Positions 1-8,093 of a DNA stretch of 64,000 nucleotides are shown piece by piece. The notes under the pieces were generated by a model, which was given only the letters and a program-made list of their open reading frames with translations, searched no databases and was not told the origin of the DNA. How positions within the stretch are numbered: position 1 is the first letter of the stretch; every line of letters starts with the position of its first letter. A program made the position numbers and the translations under genes. Origin of the DNA: Paenibacillus sp. JQZ6Y-1 (GTDB taxonomy: Bacteria > Bacillota > Bacilli > Paenibacillales > Paenibacillaceae). The DNA is taken from positions 186,001 to 250,000 of the forward strand of contig NZ_JBFDUZ010000005.1 in assembly GCF_040719145.1 (NCBI RefSeq). The letters are read 5' to 3'.

Positions 1-368
1 CGCCACTTGTGATCGAATACGATGGACAAACATGGTCCGGCGAATCGCCACTATTTATCGCTACCCTGACCAACTCAGTTGGTGGTTTTGAAAAGATCGC
101 CCCGGATGCCGAGGTGGATGACGGCTTGCTGCACGGCTTCATTATTCACAACCTGAATCTATTCAACACGCTTGCTGTCGGCACATCCTTGCTGCTAGGC
201 AACCTGAAGGATCATCAGGACGTGACTTACTTTACCGCTCGTCAGATTACGGTCAGCTCTACGGAGCCGGTACGTACTAATGTAGATGGTGAGGAAGGAC
301 CGACACTACCGATTAACATGCACATTTTGCCAGCACATGTGGAAGTGATTGTGCCGGAGACGGCGTAG
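1..368 (+). CDS. Diacylglycerol/lipid kinase family protein, C-terminal fragment
   Basis: The reading frame is open from the window edge, so this is only the 3' end of the gene; the GTG at 9 is an internal valine rather than a start. The last ~120 residues match the C-terminal beta-sandwich domain of the DagK/YegS/BmrU lipid kinase family: a segment on display of the fatty substrate (ATLTNSVGGFEKIAPDA), then 'DDGLLHGFII', then a late 'VDGEEGP' motif typical of these enzymes. The family phosphorylates diacylglycerol or related lipids with ATP at the inner face of the membrane. The catalytic GGDGT loop would lie upstream of the window. A strong terminator follows. Confidence 0.8.
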   Translation, partial: PLVIEYDGQTWSGESPLFIATLTNSVGGFEKIAPDAEVDDGLLHGFIIHNLNLFNTLAVGTSLLLGNLKDHQDVTYFTARQITVSSTEPVRTNVDGEEGPTLPINMHILPAHVEVIVPETA

Positions 369-497
369 TGATGCGAAACAGAAGAATGAGATGAATCTAG
401 GTTCTTTCATTTTTTTGTCCTGATTATATCTCAGTATGGAAAATAAAGATGAAACCACTTGATTAGCCATGTGGATTTTGACTTATATGTAAATACG

Positions 498-530
498 AAA
501 GTAGGGGATTACTCCCCTACTTTTTTTATT
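498..530 (+). terminator. Rho-independent terminator of the lipid kinase gene
   Basis: An 8-bp perfect stem (AGTAGGGG / CCCCTACT) with a 6-nt loop is followed by seven T. It lies ~130 nt after the lipid kinase stop codon. Confidence 0.85.
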
Positions 531-617
531 TTGTAATATTAACTGACTGTTCCATAGAATTAAACTATGATGCTAAAGTGTATGTATTGAATTAAAAAAC
601 AGAGAAAGAGGATAAAT

Positions 618-1028
618 ATGAGTAGAAAAAATAGAATTGGTATTTTAGTTTTTGCTATTGTTATTATTGCTGTAGTATCTTTGTTCTTTGTTTTCAAACA
701 AGAGCGTCAACATTATATCTTTTTAATTCCACAAAACTATACTGGACAAGTCGACATTGTTTTTGAACAAGAAGGAGCTGCCCCTTTGAAATATGAAGGA
801 AAAGATGCTATCGTTCAAATTCCAGATACAGGTAAGGTTTCAACATCAGACTCCAATAAAACTGGCACAATCGACTATTACTTTATAGACAAGAATGGAA
901 ACAGAGAAAAAATAGATGATATTCAAAATGTCATTCACAACCTTCATACTCAGTCAGGAAACGACAATGGAAAAAATATAAACGAAACTATTCAATTTTT
1001 TGTAGGCTCAAAAGATGATGTTCAGTAG
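618..1028 (+). CDS. Small membrane-anchored or secreted protein (DUF6843-like)
   Basis: A 136-residue protein with a ribosome site AGAGG ~7 nt before the ATG. Residues 7-26 form one hydrophobic segment (uncleaved signal or anchor) after a Lys/Arg-rich start, so the remaining ~110 residues should be outside the cell. The exported part begins with a 'YIFLIPQNYTGQVDIVFEQ' stretch that I associate with the DUF6843 family of Bacilli; that assignment is from memory and tentative. No catalytic motif is visible. The gene is A+T-rich compared with neighbours and stands alone between two terminators, so it is a single-gene unit. Confidence 0.6.
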   Translation: MSRKNRIGILVFAIVIIAVVSLFFVFKQERQHYIFLIPQNYTGQVDIVFEQEGAAPLKYEGKDAIVQIPDTGKVSTSDSNKTGTIDYYFIDKNGNREKIDDIQNVIHNLHTQSGNDNGKNINETIQFFVGSKDDVQ

Positions 1029-1050
1029 TAAATATTCAGCTTTCAACCCA

Positions 1051-1096
1051 AACACTAGTACATGTAAATTTCTTATTACTTGTGCTAGTGTTTTTT
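1051..1096 (+). terminator. Terminator after the DUF6843-like gene
   Basis: Inverted repeat AACACTAGTACA / TTGTGCTAGTGTT (one G-U pair) with a T-run right after it, 22 nt after the stop codon. Confidence 0.75.
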
Positions 1097-1150
1097 ATAC
1101 TATATAGAATATGTTCATTACACTTTCTACATACCCAACAAAAAAATAAA

Positions 1151-1206
1151 TGCCTGATTTTCGGCGATGAATATGTCAGGCAGACGATATACTACATGTA
1201 TACTCA
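1151..1206 (+). promoter_or_regulatory. ada promoter with a 20-bp element shared with the gene at 3298
   Basis: The 20-mer TGCCTGATTTTCGGCGATGA at 1151-1170 recurs exactly at 3218-3237. In both places, after 14 unlike bases, CGATATACTAC follows, then 3 unlike bases and TATACTCA. TATACT (1188-1193) is a good -10, but there is no good -35, which is the pattern of an activated promoter; the conserved 20-mer ends where a -35 would sit. Methylated Ada proteins activate their own promoters, so this is a candidate Ada site (inference). Confidence 0.6.
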
Positions 1207-1233
1207 AGCTTCCACATGAAAGGACGTATGAAC

Positions 1234-2289
1234 ATGATTGCACTGGATCGCAAGCAGGAATACTATCAGGCGCTGATTTCAAAAAATACAGAATATGAAG
1301 GATTGTTCTACGTAGGTGTCAAAACGACCGGCATTTTCTGCCGCCCTACCTGTCCGGCGCGCAAGCCAAAATTTGAAAATTGTGAGTTTTTTGACAATGC
1401 ACAGCAAGCGCTACTGGCATCCTTCCGTCCTTGCCAGCGCTGTCGTCCACTGTCGCATCCTAATCATGTGTCCGATGTCATTCGTACACTGGTGGAAGCT
1501 GTGGAAAACAACCCGGAAAAGCGCTGGAATACGCAAGATTTCCGCGCATTGTCTATCGACGAATCGACCGCACGCCGTCAGTTCAAAAAGCGGTTTGGCA
1601 TGACCTTTGTAGAATATGCGCGTGCTCGCCGTATGGGGCTAGCGCTCAAGCAAATTCGCTCCGGTCAAAGCGTGATCGACAGCCAGCTGTATACCGGCTA
1701 TGAATCGGGCAGCGGCTTTCGCGATGCGTTTGCCCGCATTATGGGCGATGCGCCAACCAAGCTGAATGATCAGCATATCCTCAAAGCAGCATGGCTGGAT
1801 ACGCCGCTCGGTCCGATGATTGCCATTGCCGACGAGCAGGCGCTGGTGTTGCTAGAGTTTGTAGATCGGCGAGGCTTGGAGCGCGAGGTGGAACGATTGC
1901 GTTTACGTACAGGCTCAGCGATTATCCCCGGCATGAACGATGTGATCGAATCTATCGAGCAGGAGCTGGAGCAGTATTTTGCCGGAACCTCTCTGCATTT
2001 CTCTACTCCGATTCGTATGATCGGATCGCCCTTTCAACAAAGTGTGTGGCAGCAGCTCATGCAGATTCCGGTTGGCGAAACACGCTCGTATCAAGGCATC
2101 GCTATACAGCTTGGTCGACCGACTGCTTCTCGTGCTGTCGCTCGCGCCAACGGCTCCAACCAGCTGGCGATCATCATCCCTTGTCACCGCGTCATCACCT
2201 CCAGTGGCGAGCTTGGTGGCTATGCGGGAGGGTTGACCCGTAAGGATTGGCTGCTCAATCATGAGAGTCGGCATAATACAATATCTTAA
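1234..2289 (+). CDS. ada: Bifunctional DNA-alkylation repair protein and transcriptional activator Ada
   Basis: The 351-residue protein has the three classical Ada parts. Residues ~1-75 are the zinc domain that takes methyl groups from DNA phosphotriesters, with Cys36, Cys40, Cys67 and Cys70 in FCRPTCP and PCQRC. Residues ~85-180 are an AraC-type helix-turn-helix. Residues ~185-345 are the O6-methylguanine methyltransferase domain with the acceptor Cys317 in IIPCHRV. Once methylated, the family repairs DNA and switches on its own regulon. The start at 1234 is preferred over in-frame ATGs at 1216 and 1228 because AAAGGA (1219-1224) is 9 nt upstream. In Bacillus subtilis these functions are split between AdaA and AdaB; here they are fused as in enterobacteria. 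Confidence 0.93.
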   Translation: MIALDRKQEYYQALISKNTEYEGLFYVGVKTTGIFCRPTCPARKPKFENCEFFDNAQQALLASFRPCQRCRPLSHPNHVSDVIRTLVEAVENNPEKRWNTQDFRALSIDESTARRQFKKRFGMTFVEYARARRMGLALKQIRSGQSVIDSQLYTGYESGSGFRDAFARIMGDAPTKLNDQHILKAAWLDTPLGPMIAIADEQALVLLEFVDRRGLEREVERLRLRTGSAIIPGMNDVIESIEQELEQYFAGTSLHFSTPIRMIGSPFQQSVWQQLMQIPVGETRSYQGIAIQLGRPTASRAVARANGSNQLAIIIPCHRVITSSGELGGYAGGLTRKDWLLNHESRHNTIS

Positions 2290-2340
2290 CGATATAAATA
2301 TAGACGTACTATTCAAATACTCACATGTATATGCACAGAC

Positions 2341-2394
2341 AAATAGACCCGACTGGCAAGAAGAGATGCTTCTCTTTGCCTGTCGGGTCTATTT
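2341..2394. terminator. Bidirectional terminator between ada and the WGxxGxxG gene
   Basis: A long inverted repeat (AAATAGACCCGAC / GTCGGGTCTATTT arms, extended by an imperfect inner stem) lies between two convergent genes and can serve both. Confidence 0.8.
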
Positions 2395-2445
2395 ATATCA
2401 TTGCCGTATCTTTACACTCTTATACATGCTTGCTTCATCTAGTGA

Positions 2446-3096
2446 TTATCGATTCGGACGCTCACGTTTCGGAATCAATCCCCATAGTCCAGCGAGACCC
2501 AGTAGACCAAACCAGCCCCATTTGCCGCTGCTGCCGTTATCCATGTCGTCCATATCATTCATATTCATCGTATCGCCAGTTGTTCCGGTGGTTGAACCGG
2601 TCGTGCCAGTAGTCCCCGTTGTACCGGTTGTTCCTGTACTACCTGTTCCCGTTCCATTATCTGTACCCATCGTTCCGGTCGAATCGGTTGTTCCAGTGCC
2701 TGTACCTGTTGCCGGATCGGTCGTGGTGCCTGTTCCATTGGTGGTGCCAGATGGATCGGTTGTCGTTCCTGTTCCCGGCGTTGTCGTTCCCGCGGGATTG
2801 GTCGTACTCCCAGTCGAATCGGTCGTACCGCCCATTGAGCCGTCAGTCGTTCCGGTTCCATCCGTTCCCATCGTGCCGCCTGTGCCTCCCGTAGTACCGC
2901 CAGTGCCATCGGTTCCTGTCGTACCGCCAGTTGTTCCACCGGTACCTGCTCCAGCATCCGTTCCGATGCCTGTGCTTCCTGTACCTGTTCCTCCTGTTGT
3001 TCCGCCCGTACCACCTGTCGTTGCAAAAGCAGGTACTGCCGCACCCGCGGATACCAGCATAGAAGCCAGCGCAATCACCTGAATTTTCTTCATCAT
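2446..3096 (-). CDS. Exported Gly/Thr-rich low-complexity protein with WGxxGxxG C-terminal motif
   Basis: The 216-residue protein opens with a clear signal peptide (MMKKIQVIALASMLVSAG..., cleavage after AFA near residue 26). Residues ~27-170 are almost only Gly, Thr, Ser, Pro and Asp in short degenerate repeats. A short Met/Asp/Asn patch follows, then a hydrophobic tail WGWFGLLGLAGLWGL at ~193-207 and the basic end KRERPNR. The tail matches the WGxxGxxG family, a C-terminal motif group of unknown function found in exported proteins; layout resembles a sorting or membrane-retention signal. GAGGAG lies ~10 nt before the start. The opposite strand is open over this region only because of the skewed composition. 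Confidence 0.75.
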   Translation of the reverse strand: MMKKIQVIALASMLVSAGAAVPAFATTGGTGGTTGGTGTGSTGIGTDAGAGTGGTTGGTTGTDGTGGTTGGTGGTMGTDGTGTTDGSMGGTTDSTGSTTNPAGTTTPGTGTTTDPSGTTNGTGTTTDPATGTGTGTTDSTGTMGTDNGTGTGSTGTTGTTGTTGTTGSTTGTTGDTMNMNDMDDMDNGSSGKWGWFGLLGLAGLWGLIPKRERPNR

Positions 3097-3217
3097 CGTG
3101 TATTCGCTCCTCTAAGATGAGTTATGTTCTGATAGGCTACTATTAACCCTCCTCACCTCAGCGAAACGAATATTTTCTAATTATTGGAATTAAAATCACC
3201 TCTGCGAAAAGAATCCG

Positions 3218-3273
3218 TGCCTGATTTTCGGCGATGACGAGTGCAAACAAGCGATATACTACAGCTATACTCA
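3218..3273 (+). promoter_or_regulatory. Second copy of the ada-type promoter element
   Basis: This copy matches 1151-1206 in its 20-mer, in the -10 block CGATATACTAC and in TATACTCA, with identical spacing. It ends 24 nt before the start of the PEP mutase family gene, which is therefore a probable co-regulated partner of ada. Confidence 0.6.
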
Positions 3274-3297
3274 TACAGAAAAGAGAGGAATGATTCT

Positions 3298-4077
3298 ATG
3301 AACACTTTTGCCGTACAAACCGAACAATTTCACAAACTTCATATTCCAGGGCAGCCGCTCATCCTCATGAATGTCTGGGATGCAGGCAGCGCCATCACGG
3401 TAGAGCAGACGGGAGCACAAGCGCTGGCTACCGGTAGCTGGGCAGTCGCTCATGCGCATGGTTACGAGGATAGCGAGCAATTAGCATGGGAGCTTGTGCT
3501 GGCGAATGTACAACACATATGCCGTGTTACGCATACACCCGTAACGATTGATATCGAAAGTGGATATGGCGTTGATCCTGACATGATTGGTCGCCATGTA
3601 TTACAAGTGATCGCGTATGGAGCCGTCGGCATCAATCTGGAAGACCGCTTGCCGGATGGGCAGGGATTGTATTCCATAACCGAGCAGAGTGAACGCTTGC
3701 GAGCAGCACGCTATGCTGGGAATCTGCATGATGGGCAACTGTTTATCAATGCACGGACTGATCTCTTTTTCCAAAATCCAACGGATGCTCATTCCATCCA
3801 ACATATTGACCAAGCCCTTGAACGTGCGCAGGCGTATGCAGAAGCGGGAGCGAATGGGTTGTTTGTACCGGGTCTGAGTGATTTGGCATTGATTGAAGCA
3901 CTTTGCAAGCAATCTCCGTTACCGATTAATGTCATGGTGAACAGCGAAGCTGATTGGAACGCATTGGCGCAATGTGGCGTTGCACGCATAAGCTATGGAC
4001 CTGCACCGTATTTGCAAGCCTTGCAGACGCTGAAGCAAATGGCACAACAGATATACGATTTGCCGCTTGTGAAATAA
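3298..4077 (+). CDS. Isocitrate lyase/phosphoenolpyruvate mutase family protein
   Basis: A 259-residue TIM-barrel enzyme of the ICL/PEPM superfamily. Visible family motifs are NVWDAGSA near residue 25 (metal and substrate region), IDIESGYG near 84, GINLEDR near 113 and INARTD near 152. The superfamily makes or breaks C-C or P-C bonds next to a carboxylate (oxaloacetate hydrolases, methylisocitrate lyase, carboxyphosphonoenolpyruvate mutase); the exact substrate cannot be read from sequence. The ATG at 3298 has AGAGAGGA 8 nt upstream, so the longer frame from 3241 is not used. It shares a promoter element with ada, which suggests induction by alkylation stress; why such an enzyme would be needed is unknown. 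Confidence 0.85.
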   Translation: MNTFAVQTEQFHKLHIPGQPLILMNVWDAGSAITVEQTGAQALATGSWAVAHAHGYEDSEQLAWELVLANVQHICRVTHTPVTIDIESGYGVDPDMIGRHVLQVIAYGAVGINLEDRLPDGQGLYSITEQSERLRAARYAGNLHDGQLFINARTDLFFQNPTDAHSIQHIDQALERAQAYAEAGANGLFVPGLSDLALIEALCKQSPLPINVMVNSEADWNALAQCGVARISYGPAPYLQALQTLKQMAQQIYDLPLVK

Positions 4078-4169
4078 CCTTATGGATACAAGTAACAACG
4101 TATAAATAACATATGCAGTGTCATGATTCATTTCATAATTATCTTCTACCCATCTCATGCAAAAGAAAA

Positions 4170-4195
4170 AGCCGGGGGCTACATCGCCTCCGGCT
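4170..4195 (-). terminator. Terminator overlapping the stop codon of the papain-like hydrolase gene
   Basis: On the minus strand AGCCGG..CCGGCT pairs, followed by TTTTTCTTTT. The stem begins inside the last codons of the upstream gene (stop at 4179-4181), so coding and terminator sequence overlap. Confidence 0.75.
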
Positions 4196-4724
4196 CATAT
4201 TCACTTAGCTTGCCCTCATATACTAGTCGCAATCGCTCACTGCTGCGCAAATCCTCCGGCGTCACCAGTGCAGGCAGCTTGCTCCACAACTTAATGCCAG
4301 AACGATGCAGAATCTCTGCTACAAATTGCGAGCAGAAATAGGAGTTGCTAAACTCCACCGGTTCCTGAATAGCCACGCCAATCACACCAAGCAGATTATA
4401 ACCATACTTCTGACTGCTGCGGATAAAAATATGCAGCACTCGCTTCATTTTTTCGACTTCACGCGGCATTACCTTGAGTTCATAGATTACACAAGTCGTA
4501 TTGGGATACTTGCTATATGTACCAGTCTGGATATTTTCTTTGACAAAACCGCCGTTCAGCGGATTCTTCGGCTGCTTGCGTCCGAAGCTGTACAGTTCGC
4601 TCAATTCACGGTCAAACGAGATCGATGCGTGGTTGTAAGGTGCCTTCGTATACAGCTGAATCATACGTGTGAACAGCGTGCCTGTATTCGTCAGCAAAAT
4701 ATAAACGGATTGTTCCTCGTTCAT
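4179..4724 (-). CDS. NlpC/P60-superfamily (YiiX/YebB-like permuted papain) cysteine hydrolase
   Basis: This 181-residue protein has the permuted papain-fold layout: a histidine first (His32 in NHASISF) and the nucleophile late (Cys131 in YFCSQFVAE), as in the YiiX/YaeF branch of the NlpC/P60 superfamily. There is no signal peptide, so it probably works inside the cell or on the inner membrane surface. Members act on amide or thioester links of peptidoglycan-like or lipid-linked substrates; the substrate here is not known. AGAGGGG is 9 nt upstream of the ATG. The gene is transcribed alone and ends in a terminator that overlaps the stop. Confidence 0.7.
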   Translation of the reverse strand: MNEEQSVYILLTNTGTLFTRMIQLYTKAPYNHASISFDRELSELYSFGRKQPKNPLNGGFVKENIQTGTYSKYPNTTCVIYELKVMPREVEKMKRVLHIFIRSSQKYGYNLLGVIGVAIQEPVEFSNSYFCSQFVAEILHRSGIKLWSKLPALVTPEDLRSSERLRLVYEGKLSEYEPEAM

Positions 4725-4845
4725 GCTGCAATTCCCCTCTTATCAAGTTGGCATTATTCCTTCATAATAACATAGGAACCTCTGTCTGCTGCGACATATT
4801 TGATACGACAGAGCAATCTTACTTCTTAATAGGCGGTGGTAGCAT

Positions 4846-5760
4846 ATGAGCGCGTCTTTGCTTACGCTCATTCTCGTATTTACAGCTTTACTGATCGTCC
4901 AGCTTGTCTACATAATCATTGGCAAAATCCAGCCAGAACGCGATTACCGACTGATCGGTACACGTATCAAAACATGGTGGGGCATGTTCTTTATTTTCTG
5001 TCTAGCCACGCTGTTCAACCAGATTGTATCACTACTCTCCCTGATGGTATTGACCTTCTTTGCCCTCAAGGAATACTACTCAATGATTCGCACGCGCAAG
5101 GCAGATCGGCGGCTGTTTCTGTGGTCGTATCTGGCAATTCCGCTGCAATTTTACTGGATCTATATCGGCTGGTATGGCATGTTTATCGTGTTTATTCCAA
5201 TCTATGTATTCCTGCTGTTGCCTTTGCCACGCCTGATTAACAAAGGCACTGGTGGCTTCTTACGCAGTGTTAGCTCGACCCAGTGGGGCTTGATGCTAAT
5301 GGTATTCGGTCTGAGCCATCTGGCATATTTCCCATTTGCAACGCCACAATATGGCGGCAGACTGGTGCTGTTCCTCGTGCTGCTGACCCAGCTGAACGAT
5401 GTGGTGCATTACGTGGCATCCATGTATATCGGCAAACACAAAATCGTTCCCACCTCCAATCCGCATCTCACATGGGAAGGCTTTGCCTGTGGATTTGTGG
5501 CGACGTTGGCAGCAGCGTATATCGCTCATCCGTATTTAACGCCGTTTGGAACAGGCTTTACGTTCATCATCGCGGCGCTGATCAGTCTGGCGGGCTTTTT
5601 CGGTAGTTTGACGATTTCCGTGCTGAAGCGGGATCTGCTTATCGGTGACAGTGGCAGAGCCGAAGCGCTCAAGGAAAGCTATCTTAGTCGCGTGGACAGT
5701 CTGACCTATACAGCACCGGTCTTTTTCCATGTTGTGCGATATGTCTTTGACTTTATGTAA
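4846..5760 (+). CDS. CDP-diacylglycerol synthase-like (phosphatidate cytidylyltransferase family) membrane protein
   Basis: A 304-residue protein with about eight membrane segments. Near its end it carries a degenerate CDS signature: SVLKRDLLIGDSG (Ser, Lys-Arg and Asp) followed by YLSRVDSLT where the canonical family has a Gly-Gly-x-x-Asp-Arg-x-Asp block. The family joins CTP and phosphatidic acid to give CDP-diacylglycerol for phospholipid synthesis. The changed signature resembles the YnbB-like branch rather than housekeeping CdsA, so this is likely a second, accessory enzyme. The ribosome site (GGCGGTGG) is weak. cdaR follows after 59 nt on the same strand. Confidence 0.7.
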   Translation: MSASLLTLILVFTALLIVQLVYIIIGKIQPERDYRLIGTRIKTWWGMFFIFCLATLFNQIVSLLSLMVLTFFALKEYYSMIRTRKADRRLFLWSYLAIPLQFYWIYIGWYGMFIVFIPIYVFLLLPLPRLINKGTGGFLRSVSSTQWGLMLMVFGLSHLAYFPFATPQYGGRLVLFLVLLTQLNDVVHYVASMYIGKHKIVPTSNPHLTWEGFACGFVATLAAAYIAHPYLTPFGTGFTFIIAALISLAGFFGSLTISVLKRDLLIGDSGRAEALKESYLSRVDSLTYTAPVFFHVVRYVFDFM

Positions 5761-5776
5761 AAAAAGAATCTATACT

Positions 5777-5792
5777 TTGTTCAGATGCACAA
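5777..5792. promoter_or_regulatory. Candidate CdaR operator upstream of cdaR
   Basis: TTGTTCAGATGCACAA is an imperfect palindrome (TTGTKC-N4-GCACAA). The perfect version TTGTGCATCTGCACAA is found at 9478-9493 in front of the gntP-glycerate kinase unit. Sharing between the regulator and its neighbour genes suggests autoregulation. Confidence 0.5.
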
Positions 5793-5819
5793 CCCGGATG
5801 ACCAATCAGGAGGCTGAAG

Positions 5820-6860
5820 ATGTACAAGCTCTCAGACAGACAGGCACAGGATATCGTCGACAAAATGATGCAGGACATTCCGTACAACATCAATATTATG
5901 AACGAGCAGGGCATTATCATCGGTAGCGGTAACGCCCGCCGCATCGGTTCCGTCCATCAAGGCGCGGTTGCTGCACTGCAAACCGGTACGATGGTTGAAG
6001 TATGGCAGGATGGTCGTCTGGAGAAAAAAGGCACCAATGAGCCGATCGTGATCAACGGTCAGCGCATTGGTGTGATTGGCATTAGCGGCGAACCGGACGA
6101 AGTCCGTCCATTTTGCAATCTGGTACGCACTACGGTCACACTGCTGATTGAGCAGCGCAGCCGTTTGGAAAGTCTCGCACATGAAGCGAACCGCAAAAAA
6201 GCGTTTTTGGAGCAGCTGCTGCGCTATACCGGCTCTGCCTATCCGCCGCGTATGCGACGCGAAGCAGCAGAATACGGACTGGACCTGCTGCTTCGCACGA
6301 CCGTCCTGCTTGTCCGCCGCCTACAGCTAGATGAACCAACCGCACGCGTACTGCTGCAATTCCCTTCATTTCAAACAGGCGAGCAGGACGATATGCAGCT
6401 GATCTTCGTACAAAATGAAGCAGAATTGCCGTCCCTGTTAGATACGCTGCGGATGCAGCAACCTCAAGCCCAACTCACAGCCGGACGCCCCGAATCACTG
6501 ATTGCCCATAGCTATGCACAGGCGCAGGATACGATGAATGTCCTACTGGCGCTGCAACCAGATACTTCGTTTGCTACCTATGATCAGCTACAATTCATTA
6601 TCCAGTTTGGACAAGCGGTAACGGCGACCCACAATCCCGTTGCCAAGCTGGAAGAACATGCGGATCTGCTGCTCACGCTACGTAGCTTTATTTTTCATAA
6701 TGGCAGCATTCATGATACGGCGTTGGCTCTGAACATTCATCGCAACACCCTACAATACCGACTGAAACGCATCCAAGCCATTACCGGACGCGATCCACGG
6801 CAATGGCTGGAATTGATCGAGCTGACGCATGGATTGCTATCCATGTATCTGACACCATAA
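5820..6860 (+). CDS. cdaR: CdaR/SdaR-family transcriptional regulator (sugar diacid/glycerate)
   Basis: The 346-residue protein has the family order: a sugar-diacid recognition domain at ~1-135 (opening LSDRQAQDIVDKMM, then GQRIGVIGISG), a middle linker domain, and a PucR-type helix-turn-helix at ~285-343 (HDTALALNIHRNTLQYRLKRI). Such proteins sense glycerate or sugar acids and activate their use. Glycerate kinase and a GntP permease are next to it in convergent orientation, 14 nt from its stop, which fits. A ribosome site AGGAGG lies 7 nt upstream. Palindromes before cdaR and before gntP are nearly the same, so the targets are probably itself and that operon. Confidence 0.88.
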   Translation: MYKLSDRQAQDIVDKMMQDIPYNINIMNEQGIIIGSGNARRIGSVHQGAVAALQTGTMVEVWQDGRLEKKGTNEPIVINGQRIGVIGISGEPDEVRPFCNLVRTTVTLLIEQRSRLESLAHEANRKKAFLEQLLRYTGSAYPPRMRREAAEYGLDLLLRTTVLLVRRLQLDEPTARVLLQFPSFQTGEQDDMQLIFVQNEAELPSLLDTLRMQQPQAQLTAGRPESLIAHSYAQAQDTMNVLLALQPDTSFATYDQLQFIIQFGQAVTATHNPVAKLEEHADLLLTLRSFIFHNGSIHDTALALNIHRNTLQYRLKRIQAITGRDPRQWLELIELTHGLLSMYLTP

Positions 6861-6874
6861 TGAGCAGGCTGATA

Positions 6875-8020
6875 TTATCCTAACGATAGCTTCAGTGTAC
6901 GACCGATATTTTCCATTGTGCGCTCTACATTGGCAGGTCCTTGCTGCAATAGTTGCTCTAGCTCCCCTGCTCCCGGTACGATGCCGAATACAGCATCAAT
7001 GCCTTCCTCATACAGCGTGTCGATCCCTTCGCCCACATAACCAGCAATCGCAATGACTGGCTTGCCTGCTGCCTTTGCCGCTTGCGCGACACCATGCGGT
7101 GTTTTGCCAAACTTGGTCTGGAAGTCGATACCGCCCTCACCTGTAAAGACTACATCTGCTTTAGACAGCTGCTCCTGCAAGCCAGTATATTGAATCACAA
7201 TATCAATCCCACGCTGCAAGGTCGCTTGGGTAAAGGTCATCAGTCCCGCACCCAATCCGCCTGCCGCACCTGCACCGGGAAGCTCCCGTACCTCCTTGTG
7301 CAGCTGCTGCCCAATCACATCCGCATAATGCTGCAAACTATCATCCAGCTGGCGCACCATCTCTGGGGTCGCCCCTTTTTGTGGACCAAATACATACGAT
7401 GCACCCTGCTCGCCGCACAGCGGATTGCTCACATCACAGGCAACGATCAATGCCGTCTGCTGCAACCGTTGATCCAATCCACTGCAATCGATACGATCCA
7501 GATGTGCTAGCGCTGCACCGCCACGCGGTAATACCTGCCCCTGCTCATCCAGCAAACGGACACCGAGCGCTTCCGCCATCCCAGCGCCTCCATCATTGGT
7601 CGCACTGCCGCCAATGCCGATAATAATGCTGCGAATCCCCTGTTCCAAACAAGCAAGGATCAGCTGCCCCGTACCATAGGTGGACGTAATCAACGGATTT
7701 CGTTGCTGACGCGGCACCAGATGCAGCCCGCTTGCCGATGCCATTTCAATCGCTGCTGTCTGTCCATCGCCTAGAATGCCATAGCTTGCTAATACTGGTT
7801 CACCGAGCGGTCCACTAACTTCCAGCTGCATCATCTTGCCACCAGACGCATCCACTAGCGATTGCACTGTTCCTTCGCCACCATCTGCCATCGGTACATG
7901 AATATAGTTGGCATGCGGGAACACGTGACGCAGCCCTTTTTCCATCGCCACACATACCTGCTTGGCAGTCATGCTTTCCTTGAATGAGTCTGGTGCCAGT
8001 ACAAATGTCTTTTCGCTCAT
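6875..8020 (-). CDS. glxK: Glycerate kinase (type I, GarK/GlxK family)
   Basis: A 381-residue glycerate kinase. Family motifs are LAPDSFKESMTA at the N-terminus, HVPMADGGEGT near 50 and the glycine-rich GGSATNDGGAGMAEALG near 140. It phosphorylates D-glycerate with ATP, giving 2- or 3-phosphoglycerate for glycolysis. The ATG at 8020 is chosen because GGAGTGGAGAG precedes it; the frame is open upstream but has no ribosome site. It is the second gene of a gntP-glxK operon (73-nt gap), and the convergent neighbour is the likely regulator CdaR. Confidence 0.93.
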   Translation of the reverse strand: MSEKTFVLAPDSFKESMTAKQVCVAMEKGLRHVFPHANYIHVPMADGGEGTVQSLVDASGGKMMQLEVSGPLGEPVLASYGILGDGQTAAIEMASASGLHLVPRQQRNPLITSTYGTGQLILACLEQGIRSIIIGIGGSATNDGGAGMAEALGVRLLDEQGQVLPRGGAALAHLDRIDCSGLDQRLQQTALIVACDVSNPLCGEQGASYVFGPQKGATPEMVRQLDDSLQHYADVIGQQLHKEVRELPGAGAAGGLGAGLMTFTQATLQRGIDIVIQYTGLQEQLSKADVVFTGEGGIDFQTKFGKTPHGVAQAAKAAGKPVIAIAGYVGEGIDTLYEEGIDAVFGIVPGAGELEQLLQQGPANVERTMENIGRTLKLSLG

Positions 8021-8093
8021 CTCTCTCCACTCCGTCCCTAGTATGATCTCTCTGTTATAGCTATTGTCTGTAACGACTATGGTCCGTTCGCCT

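Noticed and set aside
2261-3082. Pro/Val-rich plus-strand protein with VVPVVP repeats
   Set aside because: It is the reverse reading of the Gly/Thr repeats of the WGxxGxxG gene, which has a signal peptide and ribosome site; the plus frame overlaps the end of ada and has neither.
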